A stretch of 64,000 bases of DNA from Streptomyces populi (GCF_002911015.1 NZ_KZ626859.1:38124-102123), one strand, 5' to 3'. Positions 1-9,781 are shown, counted from the stretch's first letter. The notes: a model not told the origin generated them from the sequence alone. Made by a program: numbers and translations.

Positions 1-38
1 AAAAGAGCCCCTGTCGAATATCCCTCTTTGTATACGGT

Positions 39-59
39 GCCCGTGTTAATGACACGGGC
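39..59 (-). terminator. Hairpin overlapping the stop codon of the GntR gene
   Basis: A perfect 8-bp stem (GCCCGTGT / ACACGGGC) with a 5-base loop spans the TAA stop of the GntR regulator gene. It probably ends that transcript. There is no strong T-run, so this is inferred from the hairpin alone. Confidence 0.5.
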
Positions 60-738
60 CCGTCGTGTTTACGGGATGTTGCGAACTTCTCACACGGTCC
101 GACCGGTCGCCGCCGGGAAAACGGAGCCGGTGCGCGGCCGTCGCGCGCTCGGTGTGCAGGGCGGTGATCGCGCGGGCCCGCTCGCTGTCGCCGCGGGCGA
201 CCGCGTCCACGATGCCTCCGTGCTCCGCCCAGGACTCCGCGGGGTCGGCCGGCGCCTCCACCGAGTACATCCAGGCGATCTTGTGGCGCAGCTGGGCGAG
301 CGTGGAGGTCAGCGCGGGACTGCCCGAGGCCTGCGCGAGCGTCTCGTGGAACCAGCCGCCCAGCGAGCGGAGATCCTCGCTGTTCCCTTTCCTGGAACGC
401 TCCTGCCCGAGCCTGACCAGGCCTCGCAGCACCTTGAGGTGGGCCTCCGTACGCCGCTGCGCCGCCCTCGCGGCACCCAGCGGTTCCAGCAGCATGCGCA
501 TCTCCAGGAGGTCCGCGGCCTCCTGTTCGGTGGGCTCCGCGACACACGCGCCCGCGTGCCGTCGGGTGACCACGAAGCCTTCGGCCTCCAGGGTGCGCAG
601 GGCCTCGCGGACGGGGACGCGGGAGACGCCGTAGCGCCGCGCGAGCAGTTCCTCGGTGAGCCGGCCGCCGCGTCCGTAGACACCCGCGACGATGTCGTCA
701 CGGATCGCCGTGCACACCGAGTGCGCCGGAATACGCAT
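46..738 (-). CDS. GntR-family transcriptional regulator (FadR/FCD subfamily)
   Basis: A 230-residue regulator. The N-terminal winged helix (about residues 10-75) has the GntR recognition pattern RYGVSRVPVREALRTLEAEGF. An all-helical FCD domain follows (about 85-215), with histidines in WFHETL, AEHGGI and TALHTE placed like the metal or ligand-binding residues of this family. I chose the ATG at 738 because a good GGAGG ribosome site lies just upstream; the frame stays open further but without such a site. FCD regulators usually sense small organic acids and control a neighbouring catabolic operon. The likely target lies outside the window to the left, so the effector is unknown. Confidence 0.85.
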   Translation of the reverse strand: MRIPAHSVCTAIRDDIVAGVYGRGGRLTEELLARRYGVSRVPVREALRTLEAEGFVVTRRHAGACVAEPTEQEAADLLEMRMLLEPLGAARAAQRRTEAHLKVLRGLVRLGQERSRKGNSEDLRSLGGWFHETLAQASGSPALTSTLAQLRHKIAWMYSVEAPADPAESWAEHGGIVDAVARGDSERARAITALHTERATAAHRLRFPGGDRSDRVRSSQHPVNTTGPCH

Positions 739-875
739 GACCGACCTCCGCTTTAATCCCCGCGAAACGCCATCGATTGACGCTTGTTCAGTGACTCTAT
801 TGCAGGAAGCCTGAATTTCCGATGGCGGTCCCGAATCCATGGATATTTTTTGGACAGAGGGCCTCCGGAAACGAC

Positions 876-904
876 GATGCCCCGACTCGGTGAGCCGGGG
901 CATC
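876..904 (-). terminator. Terminator of the M23 peptidase gene
   Basis: GATGCCCCG pairs perfectly with CGGGGCATC, and an inner CTC/GAG extends the stem. It lies 31 bp downstream of the peptidase stop and is followed on the minus strand by a short T-containing run. Confidence 0.6.
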
Positions 905-934
905 GAAAGCGGTGGAGAAGCCGCGAAGCGGTCG

Positions 935-1705
935 TCAGACGTTGACGCCGTGCGAGCGCAGGTACGCGACCGGGTTGATGTCCGAGCCGTACTCCGCGGT
1001 CGTACGGGCCTCGAAGTGGAGGTGCGGCCCCGTGGTGTTGCCGGTGTCGCCGGAGAGGCCGATCTGCTGCCCCGGGGTGACCGCCTGCCCCACGGACACG
1101 CCGATGGACGACAGGTGGCCGTACATGGTGTACGTGCCGTCGTGCATCTTGATCACGACTTGATTGCCGTACGCGCCGCCCCAGCCGGCCGTGACGACCG
1201 TGCCGGCGCCGACGGCGTGGACCGACGTGCCGGTCCCGGCGTGGAAGTCGACGCCGGTGTGGCTGCCGGACGACCAGAGGCTGCTGCTCGCCTGGTAGCC
1301 GGTGGAGACGTAGGAGCCGGTGATCGGCATGACGAAGGTGTTCAGACGCTTGCGCTCGGCCTCACGGGCGGCGCGCTCCTTGGCCTCGCGGAGCTTGACC
1401 GCCTGCTCCGCCGCCTGCTTGCGCGCGGTCTGTTCGGCCTGCTTGCGCGCGGCCTCTTCTTCGGCGGCGCGCTGCTGCGCGAAAGCCTGGGCGTCGATCT
1501 GGTCGGCCACCGTGTCGTTGAGGTCGACGGCCTGGGTCAGCCCCGTCTGCGTCTGGTCGACGGAGGCCTCCGCGGCGAGCGCGGGGGCGGCCAGGGTTCC
1601 GACCACACCGGTGGTGGTGAGTGCCGCGACCCCGACGGCGGTCGTGGTCGTGCTGTGCACGCGGCTCGGACGACGGTGCTTGCCGGTGCCACAGGAGAAC
1701 GCCAT
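935..1705 (-). CDS. Secreted M23-family cell-wall metallopeptidase
   Basis: A 256-residue exported protein predicted to cut peptidoglycan cross-bridges. Residues 1-45 form a long signal peptide ending near APALAAEA. Residues about 75-120 are an Ala/Glu/Arg/Lys-rich coiled coil. The C-terminal M23 domain carries the zinc ligands H149 and D153 in HTGVDFH and H228/H230 in PHLHFE, plus the GHLS histidine near 197. It stands alone between a leader resembling a c-di-AMP riboswitch and a terminator, so c-di-AMP probably controls its expression, as for other Streptomyces cell-wall hydrolases. The domain and catalytic residues are visible; the exact bond cut is not. Confidence 0.9.
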   Translation of the reverse strand: MAFSCGTGKHRRPSRVHSTTTTAVGVAALTTTGVVGTLAAPALAAEASVDQTQTGLTQAVDLNDTVADQIDAQAFAQQRAAEEEAARKQAEQTARKQAAEQAVKLREAKERAAREAERKRLNTFVMPITGSYVSTGYQASSSLWSSGSHTGVDFHAGTGTSVHAVGAGTVVTAGWGGAYGNQVVIKMHDGTYTMYGHLSSIGVSVGQAVTPGQQIGLSGDTGNTTGPHLHFEARTTAEYGSDINPVAYLRSHGVNV

Positions 1706-1734
1706 GTAGAGGCTGATCCTTTCCTTCCCTCTCG

Positions 1735-1880
1735 CCTACCGGGTTAGCTGACGGGTTCGGAGCAGGAAGGTCTCCTACGGACCCCCTCGGGGGAGGGCGT
1801 CCGATTCACCCCAGGGACTGCGTATGGGTCCCCGGCTCCCCTGGCTCGCGCCATGGGGGACTCGGCGATGACTGTCCGGT
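1735..1880 (-). promoter_or_regulatory. Cyclic di-AMP riboswitch (ydaO/yuaA type) in the M23 peptidase leader
   Basis: Read on the minus strand, the leader carries the blocks I know from actinobacterial ydaO aptamers, in order: a purine-rich GGGGAGCCGGGGACCCA block, GGGGTGAATCGG, then GTAGGAGACCTTCCTGC, TCCGAACCCGTCAGCTAACC and GGTAGGCGAGAGGGAAGG just before the start. The riboswitch binds c-di-AMP and usually lowers expression of downstream wall hydrolases. Boundaries are approximate because I could not fold it. Confidence 0.85.
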
Positions 1881-2043
1881 GCCGCGGGCGCGGCGCACTG
1901 CCTGACGGACAGCCGGAACGACGCTAAGCGGGGCGTCGTTCGAACAACAAACGGATCACGATTTTTGTAACGCATCCCACAGGGCAGAAGGGCAACCGCC
2001 GTACGAATGGGGACATCTTGGGAACGGCGTACGGGAAGAAGAA

Positions 2044-2073
2044 GGCCCTGACGGCTCTTCAGCCGTCAGGGCC
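2044..2073 (-). terminator. Intrinsic terminator of the M16 protease operon
   Basis: A perfect 13-bp stem (GGCCCTGACGGCT / AGCCGTCAGGGCC) with a CTTC loop lies 20 bp after the stop of the second M16 gene. On the minus strand it is followed by TTCTTCTTCCC, a good T-rich tail. Confidence 0.85.
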
Positions 2074-2092
2074 CTCCTGGGTCGCACGGGTT

Positions 2093-3481
2093 CTACTCGG
2101 CTGCCACCACGGTGACTTCACCGATTCCGAGGGCCCTGACAGGCTCCGCGATCTGCGCCGCGTCCCCCACCAGGACGGTCACCAGCCGGTCCGTCGGGAA
2201 GGCGCTCACGGCCGCCGCGGTCGCCTCCACGGTGCCGGTGGCGGCCAGTTGCCGGTAGAGCGTCGCCTGGTAGTCGTCCGGCAGGTGCTGCTCGACCTGG
2301 TCCGCGAGCGTGCTCGCGACGGCCGCCGCCGTCTCGAACTTGAGGGGTGCGACACCCACCAGGTTCTGCACGGCAACGTCGCGCTCCGCGTCGGTCAGCC
2401 CCTCGGCCGCGAGGGTCCGCAGCACCTTCCACAGGTCGTCGAGCGCCGGACCGGTGTTGGGCGTGTCGACCGAGCCGCTGATGGCGAGCATCGCGGCTCC
2501 CGTGCCGTCCGGCGCGGAGCGCAGGACCTGGCCGAAGGCCCGTACGCCGTAGGTGTAGCCCTTCTCCTCGCGCAGGACGCGGTCGAGGCGCGAGGTGAGG
2601 GTGCCGCCCAGGCAGTACGTGCCGAGGACCTGGGCGGGCCACACCCGGTCGTGCCGGTCGGCGCCGACACGGCCGATGAGCAGCTGCGTCTGGACGGCGC
2701 CGGGACGGTCGACGATGATCACGCGGCCGGTGTCGTCGGCGCTCACCGGCGGCACGGGAAGGGGCTCGGCGGACGAGCCGGTCCAGGAGCCGAGCGTGTC
2801 GGCGAGCAGTTCGTCGAGATCGACGCCCGTCAGGTCGCCGACGACGACGGCGGTGGCCGTGGCGGGACGCACGTGCTTCTCGTAGAAGGCGCGGACGGCC
2901 GCCGCGTCGATGTTCCGGACGGTCTCCTCGGTGCCCTGGCGCGGGCGCGCCATGCGCGTGCTCGCCGGGAACAGTTCCTTGGAGAGTTCCTTGGCCGCGC
3001 GGCGGGCCGGATTGGCCGTCTCGTGCGGGATCTCGTCCAGCCGGTTGGTCACCAGCCGCTCGACCTCGCTGTCCGCGAACGCGGGGGCCCGCAGGGCGTC
3101 GGCGAGCAGGCCGAGGGCTTTGGCCAGGCGCGAGACGGGCACTTCGAGGGACAGGCGGACGCCGGGGTGGTCGGCGTGCGCGTCGAGCGTGGCGCCGCAG
3201 CGCTCCAGCTCGGCGGCGAAGTCCTCGGCGGAGTGCTTGTCGGTGCCCTCGGAGAAGGCGCGCGCCATGATCGTGGCGATGCCGTCCAGGCCCGCGGGCT
3301 CGGCGTCCAGCGGCGCGGCGAGGATCACCTCGACGGCGACGACCTGCTGGCCGGGGCGGTGGCAGCGCAGCACGGTCAGGCCGTTGTCCAGGGTGCCGCG
3401 CTCGGGGGCGGGGAACGCCCACGGCTTGGGCTGGCCGGCCTGGGGCTGCGGGTGGAAGTCCATGGTGGCGAGCTCGGTCAC
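2093..3481 (-). CDS. M16-family peptidase-like protein, second (non-catalytic) subunit
   Basis: A 462-residue protein homologous to the insulinase/processing-peptidase family. It lacks the HxxEH zinc motif: the equivalent stretch reads ATIMARAFSEGT. It keeps the C-terminal substrate-binding Arg/Tyr region of the partner subunit, seen in EEKGYTYGVRAFG. Its GTG start overlaps the TGA of the upstream M16 gene (GTGA), so the two are translationally coupled and probably form a heterodimer like bacterial PqqF-related and mitochondrial processing peptidases. The substrate is unknown. The frame stays open upstream of the GTG, but that stretch lies inside the preceding gene. Confidence 0.88.
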   Translation of the reverse strand: MTELATMDFHPQPQAGQPKPWAFPAPERGTLDNGLTVLRCHRPGQQVVAVEVILAAPLDAEPAGLDGIATIMARAFSEGTDKHSAEDFAAELERCGATLDAHADHPGVRLSLEVPVSRLAKALGLLADALRAPAFADSEVERLVTNRLDEIPHETANPARRAAKELSKELFPASTRMARPRQGTEETVRNIDAAAVRAFYEKHVRPATATAVVVGDLTGVDLDELLADTLGSWTGSSAEPLPVPPVSADDTGRVIIVDRPGAVQTQLLIGRVGADRHDRVWPAQVLGTYCLGGTLTSRLDRVLREEKGYTYGVRAFGQVLRSAPDGTGAAMLAISGSVDTPNTGPALDDLWKVLRTLAAEGLTDAERDVAVQNLVGVAPLKFETAAAVASTLADQVEQHLPDDYQATLYRQLAATGTVEATAAAVSAFPTDRLVTVLVGDAAQIAEPVRALGIGEVTVVAAE

Positions 3482-4839
3482 TTCGCCGCCTCCTCGTCGG
3501 TCTCGTCGGCGGAGTCGGCCGCGTCGGCGGCCTCGGCGGCGGTCGGCTCGTAGACGAGCACCGCCCGGTTGTCGGGACGCAGGCGGGCCTCGGCGGCCTC
3601 CCGGACCTCCTCCGCGGTGACGTCGAGGACGCGCTGCACGGCGGTCAGGGCGAGCTGCGGGTCGCCGAACAGGACGGCGTAGCGGCACAGTTCGTCGGCG
3701 CGGCCCGCGACGGTGCCGAGGCGGTCCAGCCATTCGCGCTCCAGCTGGGCCTGGGCGCGTTCCATCTCCTCGGCGGTGGGGCCCTCCTCGGCGAACCGGG
3801 CGAGCTCCTCGTCGACGGCGGCCTCGATGACCGGGACCTCCACGTCACCGGACGTCTTCACGTCCAGCCACCCCAGGGAGGGCGCCCCGGCGAGCCGCAG
3901 CAGACCGAATCCGGCCGCGACGGCGGTGCGGTCACGGCGTACGAGCCGGTTGTAGAGGCGGGAGGACTCTCCGCCGCCCAGGACGGTCAGTGCCAGGTCG
4001 GCCGCGTCGCACGCGCGCGTGCCGTCCTCCGGGAGCCGGTAGGCGGCCATCAGAGCACGCGCCGGAACGTCCTCCTCGACGACCTCGCGCACCTGCTCGC
4101 CGATGATGTCGGGCAGCGAGCCGTCCCGCGGGGCGGGCTTGCCGTCGTGCCCGGGGATGGAACCGAAGTACTTCTCGACCCAGGCGAGCGTCTGCTCCGG
4201 GTCGATGTCGCCGACGACCGACAGGACCGCGTTGTTGGGCGCGTAGTTGGTGCGGAAGAACGCGCGGGCGTCCTCCAGGGTGGCCGCGTCCAGATCCGCC
4301 ATCGACCCGATCGGGGTGTGGTGGTACGGGTGGCCCTCGGGGTACGAGAGCGCGGTGAGCTTCTCGAAGGCGGTGCCGTACGGAACGTTGTCGTAGCGCT
4401 GCCGGCGCTCGTTCTTCACCACGTCGCGCTGGTTCTCCATGGACTCGTCGTCCAGCGCCTCGAGCAGCGATCCCATGCGGTCGGCCTCCAGCCAGAGGGC
4501 GAGCTCCAGCTGGTGGGCGGGCATGGTCTCGAAGTAGTTGGTGCGCTCGAAGCTCGTCGTACCGTTGAGCGAGCCGCCGGCTCCCTGGACGAGCTCGAAG
4601 TGGCCGTTTCCGTGGACCTGCTTGGAGCCCTGGAACATCAGGTGCTCGAAAAGGTGGGCGAGTCCGGTCCGGCCCTTGACCTCGTGGCGCGAGCCGACGT
4701 CGTACCAGAGGCACACCGCGGCGACCGGGGTCAGATGGTCCTCGGAGAGCACCACGCGCAGGCCGTTGGCCAGGCGGTGCTCGGTCGCTGTCAGACCGCC
4801 GGAGCCTGCCTCAGCTGTGGCCGTGTGACCCATGGGCAT
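3478..4839 (-). CDS. M16-family zinc peptidase, catalytic subunit
   Basis: A 453-residue metallopeptidase. The inverted zinc motif HLFEH lies near residues 62-66, and the distal glutamate sits in VVKNERRQRYDN, giving a full active site. The N-terminal M16 domain and the inactive-like M16_C domain are both present, which is the normal length for a half-insulinase. It is the first gene of a two-gene operon whose downstream partner lacks the zinc motif. The start at 4839 has an AAGGGAC ribosome site 5-6 bases upstream; a second in-frame ATG lies two codons later. It probably acts in the cytoplasm, since no signal peptide is seen. Confidence 0.9.
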   Translation of the reverse strand: MPMGHTATAEAGSGGLTATEHRLANGLRVVLSEDHLTPVAAVCLWYDVGSRHEVKGRTGLAHLFEHLMFQGSKQVHGNGHFELVQGAGGSLNGTTSFERTNYFETMPAHQLELALWLEADRMGSLLEALDDESMENQRDVVKNERRQRYDNVPYGTAFEKLTALSYPEGHPYHHTPIGSMADLDAATLEDARAFFRTNYAPNNAVLSVVGDIDPEQTLAWVEKYFGSIPGHDGKPAPRDGSLPDIIGEQVREVVEEDVPARALMAAYRLPEDGTRACDAADLALTVLGGGESSRLYNRLVRRDRTAVAAGFGLLRLAGAPSLGWLDVKTSGDVEVPVIEAAVDEELARFAEEGPTAEEMERAQAQLEREWLDRLGTVAGRADELCRYAVLFGDPQLALTAVQRVLDVTAEEVREAAEARLRPDNRAVLVYEPTAAEAADAADSADETDEEAAK

Positions 4840-5187
4840 GTACGTCCCTTCGATCGCGGAACTGCGTCATTCCTGTCGGTCCTGCCACTGTATGCAAGCG
4901 CGCGGACGCCTGGCGAAGTTCCCGCACCTCGTACGCCGAGAGCGAGACTTGCGCGTGTCCCCGGCACATCCGGGAAACCCTTCCGGGAACCACCGTGAAC
5001 GCGTCCGGGGGCCGCCCGGCACCGGGCTCGACGGCCACCCGGGGCCGGTCCCGAAGGCGCCCGCGGAGCGCGCCCGGGAGGCGCTACGGACGGGTCGCGG
5101 TCGGCGTTGTCAGTGGGGCGGTCCACAATGGTGCGCGTCAGAACCCGTTCATGCCCCGGCAGAGACTGTGAAGGAGCCGCAGCAGCG
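4840..5187. other. Divergent intergenic region, M16 operon / parC
   Basis: This 348-bp gap must hold the promoters of the M16 operon and of parC. It is GC-rich with several short hairpins, and I see no supportable gene or recognisable operator. Confidence 0.5.
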
Positions 5188-7647
5188 ATGGCCCGCCGCA
5201 GCACGAAGACCCCGCCGCCCGACGACTCGTACGAGGAGAAGATCCTCGACATCGACGTCGTGGACGAGATGCAGGGCTCCTTCCTCGAATACGCGTACTC
5301 GGTCATCTACTCTCGAGCCCTGCCGGACGCCCGCGACGGCCTCAAGCCGGTCCACCGCCGCATCGTGTACCAGATGAACGAGATGGGCCTGCGCCCCGAC
5401 CGCGGCTACGTGAAATGTGCCCGCGTCGTCGGCGAGGTCATGGGTAAGCTGCACCCGCACGGCGACGCGTCGATCTACGACGCCCTGGTGCGTCTGGCGC
5501 AGCCCTTCTCCATGCGCCTGCCCCTGGTCGACGGCCACGGCAACTTCGGTTCGCTCGGCAACGACGACCCTCCGGCCGCGATGCGTTACACCGAGTGCCG
5601 GATGGCCGACGCGACGTCGCTGATGACCGAGTCGATCGACGAGGACACCGTCGACTTCTCGCCCAACTACGACGGCCAGGAGCAGGAGCCGGTGGCCCTC
5701 CCGGCCGCCTTCCCGAACCTGCTGGTCAACGGCTCGTCGGGCATCGCCGTCGGTATGGCCACCAACATGCCGCCGCACAACCTGGGCGAGGTCATCGCCG
5801 CCGCCCGGCACCTCATCCGCTACCCGGGGGCCGACCTCGAGACGCTGATGAAGCACGTCCCGGGACCCGACCTGCCCACCGGCGGCCGGATCGTCGGCCT
5901 CTCCGGGATCAGGGACGCCTACGAGTCGGGCCGCGGCACCTTCAAGATCCGCGCCACGGTGTCGGTGGAGGACGTCACGGCGCGCCGCAAGGGCCTCGTC
6001 GTCACCGAACTGCCCTTCACCGTCGGTCCGGAGAAGGTGATCTCCAAGATCAAGGACCTGGTCGGCTCGAAGAAGCTCCAGGGCATCGCCGACGTCAAGG
6101 ACCTCACCGACCGTGCGCACGGCCTGCGCCTGGTCATCGAGATCAAGAACGGCTTCGTGCCGGAGGCGGTCCTCGAACAGCTCTACAAGCTGACACCGAT
6201 GGAGGAGTCCTTCGGCATCAACAACGTGGCGCTGGTGGACGGCCAGCCGCTCACCCTGGGCCTCAAGGAGCTGCTGGAGGTCTACCTCGACCACCGCTTC
6301 GACGTCGTGCGCCGCCGCAGCGAGTTCCGCCGCGGCAAGAAGCGCGACCGGCTGCACCTGGTCGAGGGACTACTCGTCGCCCTCCTGGACATCGACGAGG
6401 TCATCCGCCTCATCCGCTCCAGCGACAACTCGGCGCAGGCCAAGGAGCGGCTGATCGAGCGCTTCTCCCTCTCCGAGATCCAGACGCAGTACATCCTGGA
6501 CACTCCGCTGCGCCGGCTCACCCGGTTCGACCGCATCGAGCTGGAGTCGGAGCGCGACCGCCTCAACGGCGAGATCGACGAGCTGACCGGCATCCTGGAG
6601 TCGGACACGGAGCTGCGCAAGCTGGTCTCCGGTGAACTGGCCGCGGTCGCCAAGAAGTTCGGCACCGACCGGCGCACGGTGCTCCTGGAGTCCGCGGGCA
6701 CGCCGGCCGCGACCGTCTCCCTCCAGGTCGCCGACGACCCGTGCCGCGTCCTGCTGTCCTCCACGGGACTGCTGGCGCGTACGGTGACCGCCGCCCCCTT
6801 CGGGGAGGACCCGGACGGCAAGCGCACCAAGCACGACGTGATCGTCTCCGCGGTGCCCGCGACGGCACGCGGCGAGGTCGGTGCCGTCACGTCCCTCGGC
6901 CGTCTCCTGCGCCTGAACGTGATCGATCTCCCGCAGCTGCCCGAGACGGCGTCGGCGCCCAACCTCTCCGGGGGTGCTCCGGTCTCGGAGTTCCTGTCCT
7001 CCCTCGAGCCGGACGAGACGGTGATCTGTCTGACGACCCTCGACGAGGCGTCGCCGGGCCTCGCGATCGGCACGGAGCAGGGTGTCGTCAAGCGTGTGGT
7101 GCCCGACTACCCCTCGAACAAGGAGGAGTTGGAGGTCATCACCCTCAAGGACGGCGACCGGATCGTCGGCGCCGTCGAGCTGCGCACCGGCGAGGAGGAC
7201 CTGGTCTTCATCACGGACGACGCCCAGCTGCTGCGCTACCAGGCCTCTCAGGTACGTCCGCAGGGCCGTGCCGCGGGCGGCATGGCGGGCATCAAGCTGA
7301 CGGACGGCGCGAAGGTGATCTCGTTCACCGCGGTCGACCCGGCGGTCGACGCGGTGGTGTTCACGGTGGCGGGTTCACGCGGGACGCTGGACGACTCCGT
7401 CCAGACCACGGCCAAGCTGACTCCCTTCGACCAGTACCCGCGCAAGGGCCGCGCCACGGGCGGTGTGCGCTGCCAGCGGTTCCTGAAGGGCGAGGACTGC
7501 CTGTCGCTGGCCTGGGCCGGTGCGACGCCGGGGCGCGCGGCACAGAAGACCGGCATGCCCGTCGACCTGCCGGACATCGACCCGCGCCGTGACGGTTCGG
7601 GCGTGTCGCTGGGCAAGCCCGTGTCGGTGGTGGCCGGCCCGGTGTAG
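5188..7647 (+). CDS. parC: DNA topoisomerase IV subunit A
   Basis: An 819-residue GyrA/ParC-family protein that breaks and rejoins DNA, decatenating daughter chromosomes together with ParE. The breakage-reunion domain shows [14 protein letters not shown] and the catalytic tyrosine in AMRYTECRM, and the quinolone-resistance region lies around residues 75-120. The C-terminal half is a beta-pinwheel. I took the ATG at 5188, preceded by GAAGGAG, rather than an upstream GTG, because the protein then begins with the family-typical [13 protein letters not shown] parE-like gene about 18 kb away and the absence of an adjacent gyrB identify this as ParC rather than gyrase A, though the GyrA box was not examined. 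Confidence 0.9.
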   Translation: MARRSTKTPPPDDSYEEKILDIDVVDEMQGSFLEYAYSVIYSRALPDARDGLKPVHRRIVYQMNEMGLRPDRGYVKCARVVGEVMGKLHPHGDASIYDALVRLAQPFSMRLPLVDGHGNFGSLGNDDPPAAMRYTECRMADATSLMTESIDEDTVDFSPNYDGQEQEPVALPAAFPNLLVNGSSGIAVGMATNMPPHNLGEVIAAARHLIRYPGADLETLMKHVPGPDLPTGGRIVGLSGIRDAYESGRGTFKIRATVSVEDVTARRKGLVVTELPFTVGPEKVISKIKDLVGSKKLQGIADVKDLTDRAHGLRLVIEIKNGFVPEAVLEQLYKLTPMEESFGINNVALVDGQPLTLGLKELLEVYLDHRFDVVRRRSEFRRGKKRDRLHLVEGLLVALLDIDEVIRLIRSSDNSAQAKERLIERFSLSEIQTQYILDTPLRRLTRFDRIELESERDRLNGEIDELTGILESDTELRKLVSGELAAVAKKFGTDRRTVLLESAGTPAATVSLQVADDPCRVLLSSTGLLARTVTAAPFGEDPDGKRTKHDVIVSAVPATARGEVGAVTSLGRLLRLNVIDLPQLPETASAPNLSGGAPVSEFLSSLEPDETVICLTTLDEASPGLAIGTEQGVVKRVVPDYPSNKEELEVITLKDGDRIVGAVELRTGEEDLVFITDDAQLLRYQASQVRPQGRAAGGMAGIKLTDGAKVISFTAVDPAVDAVVFTVAGSRGTLDDSVQTTAKLTPFDQYPRKGRATGGVRCQRFLKGEDCLSLAWAGATPGRAAQKTGMPVDLPDIDPRRDGSGVSLGKPVSVVAGPV

Positions 7648-7655
7648 CCCCGCGA

Positions 7656-8759
7656 TCAGCCCTCCGGGCTGGGCTCCTGTACGTAGCGGAGGACGCCCCA
7701 CATGCTGTGTTCGTCGGCGTGCGGGGCGTCCTCTTCGCATGCCTCCAGCTCCTTGGCCAGTGCCACCGTGTCGATCCCGGAGCCGATGAGGACGAGCTGG
7801 GTGCACCGCTCGTCCGCACCGTTCCAGGGCTCCGGGTAGAAGCGCAGGAACCGCCCGACGGCATGCACGGCGTACCGGTTGCGGACGTCCTGGACGCCGA
7901 AGTCGACGTGCCCCTTGATCCGGTAGAGCCCTTCGGACCGGGTGTCGAGGAAGGCCATCAACCTCCGTGGCCCGAGCGGTACTTCGGAGCGGAAGGAGAG
8001 GGACTCGTAGGCGGAGTGCAGATGGCCGAGGTGACCGCGCTCTTCCGGTCCGCGGTCCTCGTGGCCGCACTCCCCCGGATCGCCCTCCCTGCCGTCGCCC
8101 CCGTCGTGCCGGTGGAGATCGTCGAAGGACAGCTGTCCGATGCGCTCCTCACCGGGCCTGCAGTCGAAGAGGAACTCGGGATCGATCCGGCCGTAGGTGG
8201 CGGGAACGATCGCGGCCCCGTCGGTGAGCTCCCCGACGGCCGCCAGCACACGCCCGGCGTCGCCGGCCCGGTCGATCTTGTTGACGACGACGAGATCGGC
8301 GAGGGCGAGGTGCCGGTCGATCTCGGGGTGCTTCTCGCGGGTGCCCGCGAACTCGGCGGCGTCGACGACCTCGACGAGCCCTCCGTACACGATCCCCGGG
8401 TGCTCGCTGGCGAGCACCATGCGCACGAGTTCCTGGGGTTCGGCGAGCCCGCTCGCCTCGATGACGATGACGTCGATCCCCGCAGAGGGCCGAGCGAGCC
8501 GATCCAGATATTGATCGAGTTCACTGACATCGACCGCACAGCACAGACACCCGTTGCCGAGGGAGACGGTGGAGTCGCCGAGTGCTCCGGCCACCGCCAT
8601 CGCGTCGATCTCGATCGCGCCGAAGTCGTTGACGACGGCTCCGATACGGCTGCCACCGCTGCGGTGCAGGAGATGGTTGAGCAGCGTGGTCTTGCCGGAA
8701 CCCAGGAAGCCGGCGAGAACGACGACCGGGATCTGCCGGGTACTCGACAAACTCACCAT
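7656..8759 (-). CDS. COG0523/CobW-family GTP-binding metallochaperone
   Basis: A 367-residue P-loop GTPase. Walker A is GFLGSGKT (residues 17-24), the metal-binding CLCC motif of this family lies at 71-74, and NKID marks the guanine-specificity loop. A His/Glu/Asp-rich linker of about 35 residues (near 220-255) separates the GTPase from a CobW C-terminal domain and could bind Zn, Co or Ni. The family delivers metals to enzymes, often under Zur control, but I saw no clear Zur box upstream. It converges on parC with only 8 bp between stops. An AGAGGGG ribosome site precedes the ATG. The metal is unknown. Confidence 0.88.
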   Translation of the reverse strand: MVSLSSTRQIPVVVLAGFLGSGKTTLLNHLLHRSGGSRIGAVVNDFGAIEIDAMAVAGALGDSTVSLGNGCLCCAVDVSELDQYLDRLARPSAGIDVIVIEASGLAEPQELVRMVLASEHPGIVYGGLVEVVDAAEFAGTREKHPEIDRHLALADLVVVNKIDRAGDAGRVLAAVGELTDGAAIVPATYGRIDPEFLFDCRPGEERIGQLSFDDLHRHDGGDGREGDPGECGHEDRGPEERGHLGHLHSAYESLSFRSEVPLGPRRLMAFLDTRSEGLYRIKGHVDFGVQDVRNRYAVHAVGRFLRFYPEPWNGADERCTQLVLIGSGIDTVALAKELEACEEDAPHADEHSMWGVLRYVQEPSPEG

Positions 8760-9081
8760 GCGCCCCTCTTCTGAACCTGTGCGCGCACCGGCTCACGGGG
8801 CCGGCGCTCACGCGGATGATGAATGCCGCTCCAGCATACGAGTGGGCGGAAACACCCCGAACTGAACGATTGTCGGCGGCGCTCGCGGGGCACACGTTGG
8901 ACATGGCGCCGGTGGATGCGACCCGCACATCCTTCCGTGCGCCTCCTCTCCGCCTCCCCGCCGATCAGAGCCGCTCGGCAACACTGGGATGCGGCAAGCG
9001 CGCCGCCCAACGCTCGTCGGTCCGCTCCCTGTCGCCCCACGACCGACGACCTGCGGACGGTCGCCTGATTCGGGGGTTGAC
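8760..9081. other. Divergent intergenic region
   Basis: A 322-bp gap between the CobW-type gene and the small membrane-anchored protein gene. Frames on both strands are open, but without ribosome sites or recognisable products. I see no operator or hairpin I would defend. Confidence 0.4.
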
Positions 9082-9636
9082 ATGACCACACAGAACCATG
9101 GGGTGCGGAGGCTGAGTTCTGCCGCCACGGCAGGGCTCGCGTTCGCGGTAGGGGTCCTCGCGGTCCTGGTCGCCCAGCAGCGCCGGTTCGAGGCACTTCG
9201 CCTGCGCGTCACGCAGGCGCTGGAGGCCGACGACCGGAACGCGCGACTGGCGGAACAGCAACGCTTTCAGACCTACCTCCTCGACAAAGCGCTGAACGAC
9301 CCGGATCTCGCCGAGGTCCTGAGCACCATCAACAAGGTGGACCCGACCAAACGGCGCCAGTACCTCTTCGCCAACGCCATCTACACCAACGCCCTGCGGG
9401 CCCACCGGGCCGGGGACGTCACCTGGGACGAACTGCACGGCCACCTTCGAGTGATCTGCCAGAGCGCGATCTTTCGCGACTACTGGGACGCGACACGCCA
9501 CCATCGCGCGAGCCTTCGATCGGCCTCGCAGGAGGCACGAGTGGGCCGAATGGTGGACACGCTCATCCGCGATTTGGATGAATCGGATACGGAGGAGTGG
9601 TGGGTGGTGGGCGAGTTACCTCCGGAGCAGGGTTAA
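9082..9636 (+). CDS. DUF6082-like membrane-anchored protein
   Basis: A 184-residue protein of unknown function. One hydrophobic segment (about residues 13-31) follows a short positive N-terminus, so it should be anchored with the rest either in the cytoplasm or outside. The remainder is helical and polar, with LINKVDPTKRRQYLF-like and W/D-rich segments typical of a Streptomyces family I recall as DUF6082. Such proteins often sit beside XRE/DUF397 regulators, but no such partner is present here. It begins an AT-richer patch and is followed by another small gene. The ATG at 9082 has a GGGGGTTGAC stretch upstream. Family assignment is from memory and moderately sure. Confidence 0.65.
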   Translation: MTTQNHGVRRLSSAATAGLAFAVGVLAVLVAQQRRFEALRLRVTQALEADDRNARLAEQQRFQTYLLDKALNDPDLAEVLSTINKVDPTKRRQYLFANAIYTNALRAHRAGDVTWDELHGHLRVICQSAIFRDYWDATRHHRASLRSASQEARVGRMVDTLIRDLDESDTEEWWVVGELPPEQG

Positions 9637-9781
9637 CATTTGACCCAACTGGCAACTCTGGCAAGCGAGTTGACTCCGTGGCTCAACATCCTCACGAGGC
9701 AGGTCGCCAACTTTACTACCTCTCCGTTTTTTCCTAATCTGTCCCAGTTTTCACTGTCTAAACTTGAGGACCGGGATCCAG

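Noticed and set aside
1930..1955. TCGAAC-like sequence upstream of the M23 gene as a LexA box
   Set aside because: The second half does not match GTTCGA. The gene already has a clear riboswitch explanation.
2018..3553. Long open frame on the plus strand opposite the M16 genes
   Set aside because: It is antisense to well-supported genes with motifs, has Arg/Gly/Val/Ala-rich low-complexity translation, and no ribosome site.
4811..5038. Small minus-strand frame upstream of the M16 operon
   Set aside because: Overlaps the M16 start region, no ribosome site, and no recognisable product.
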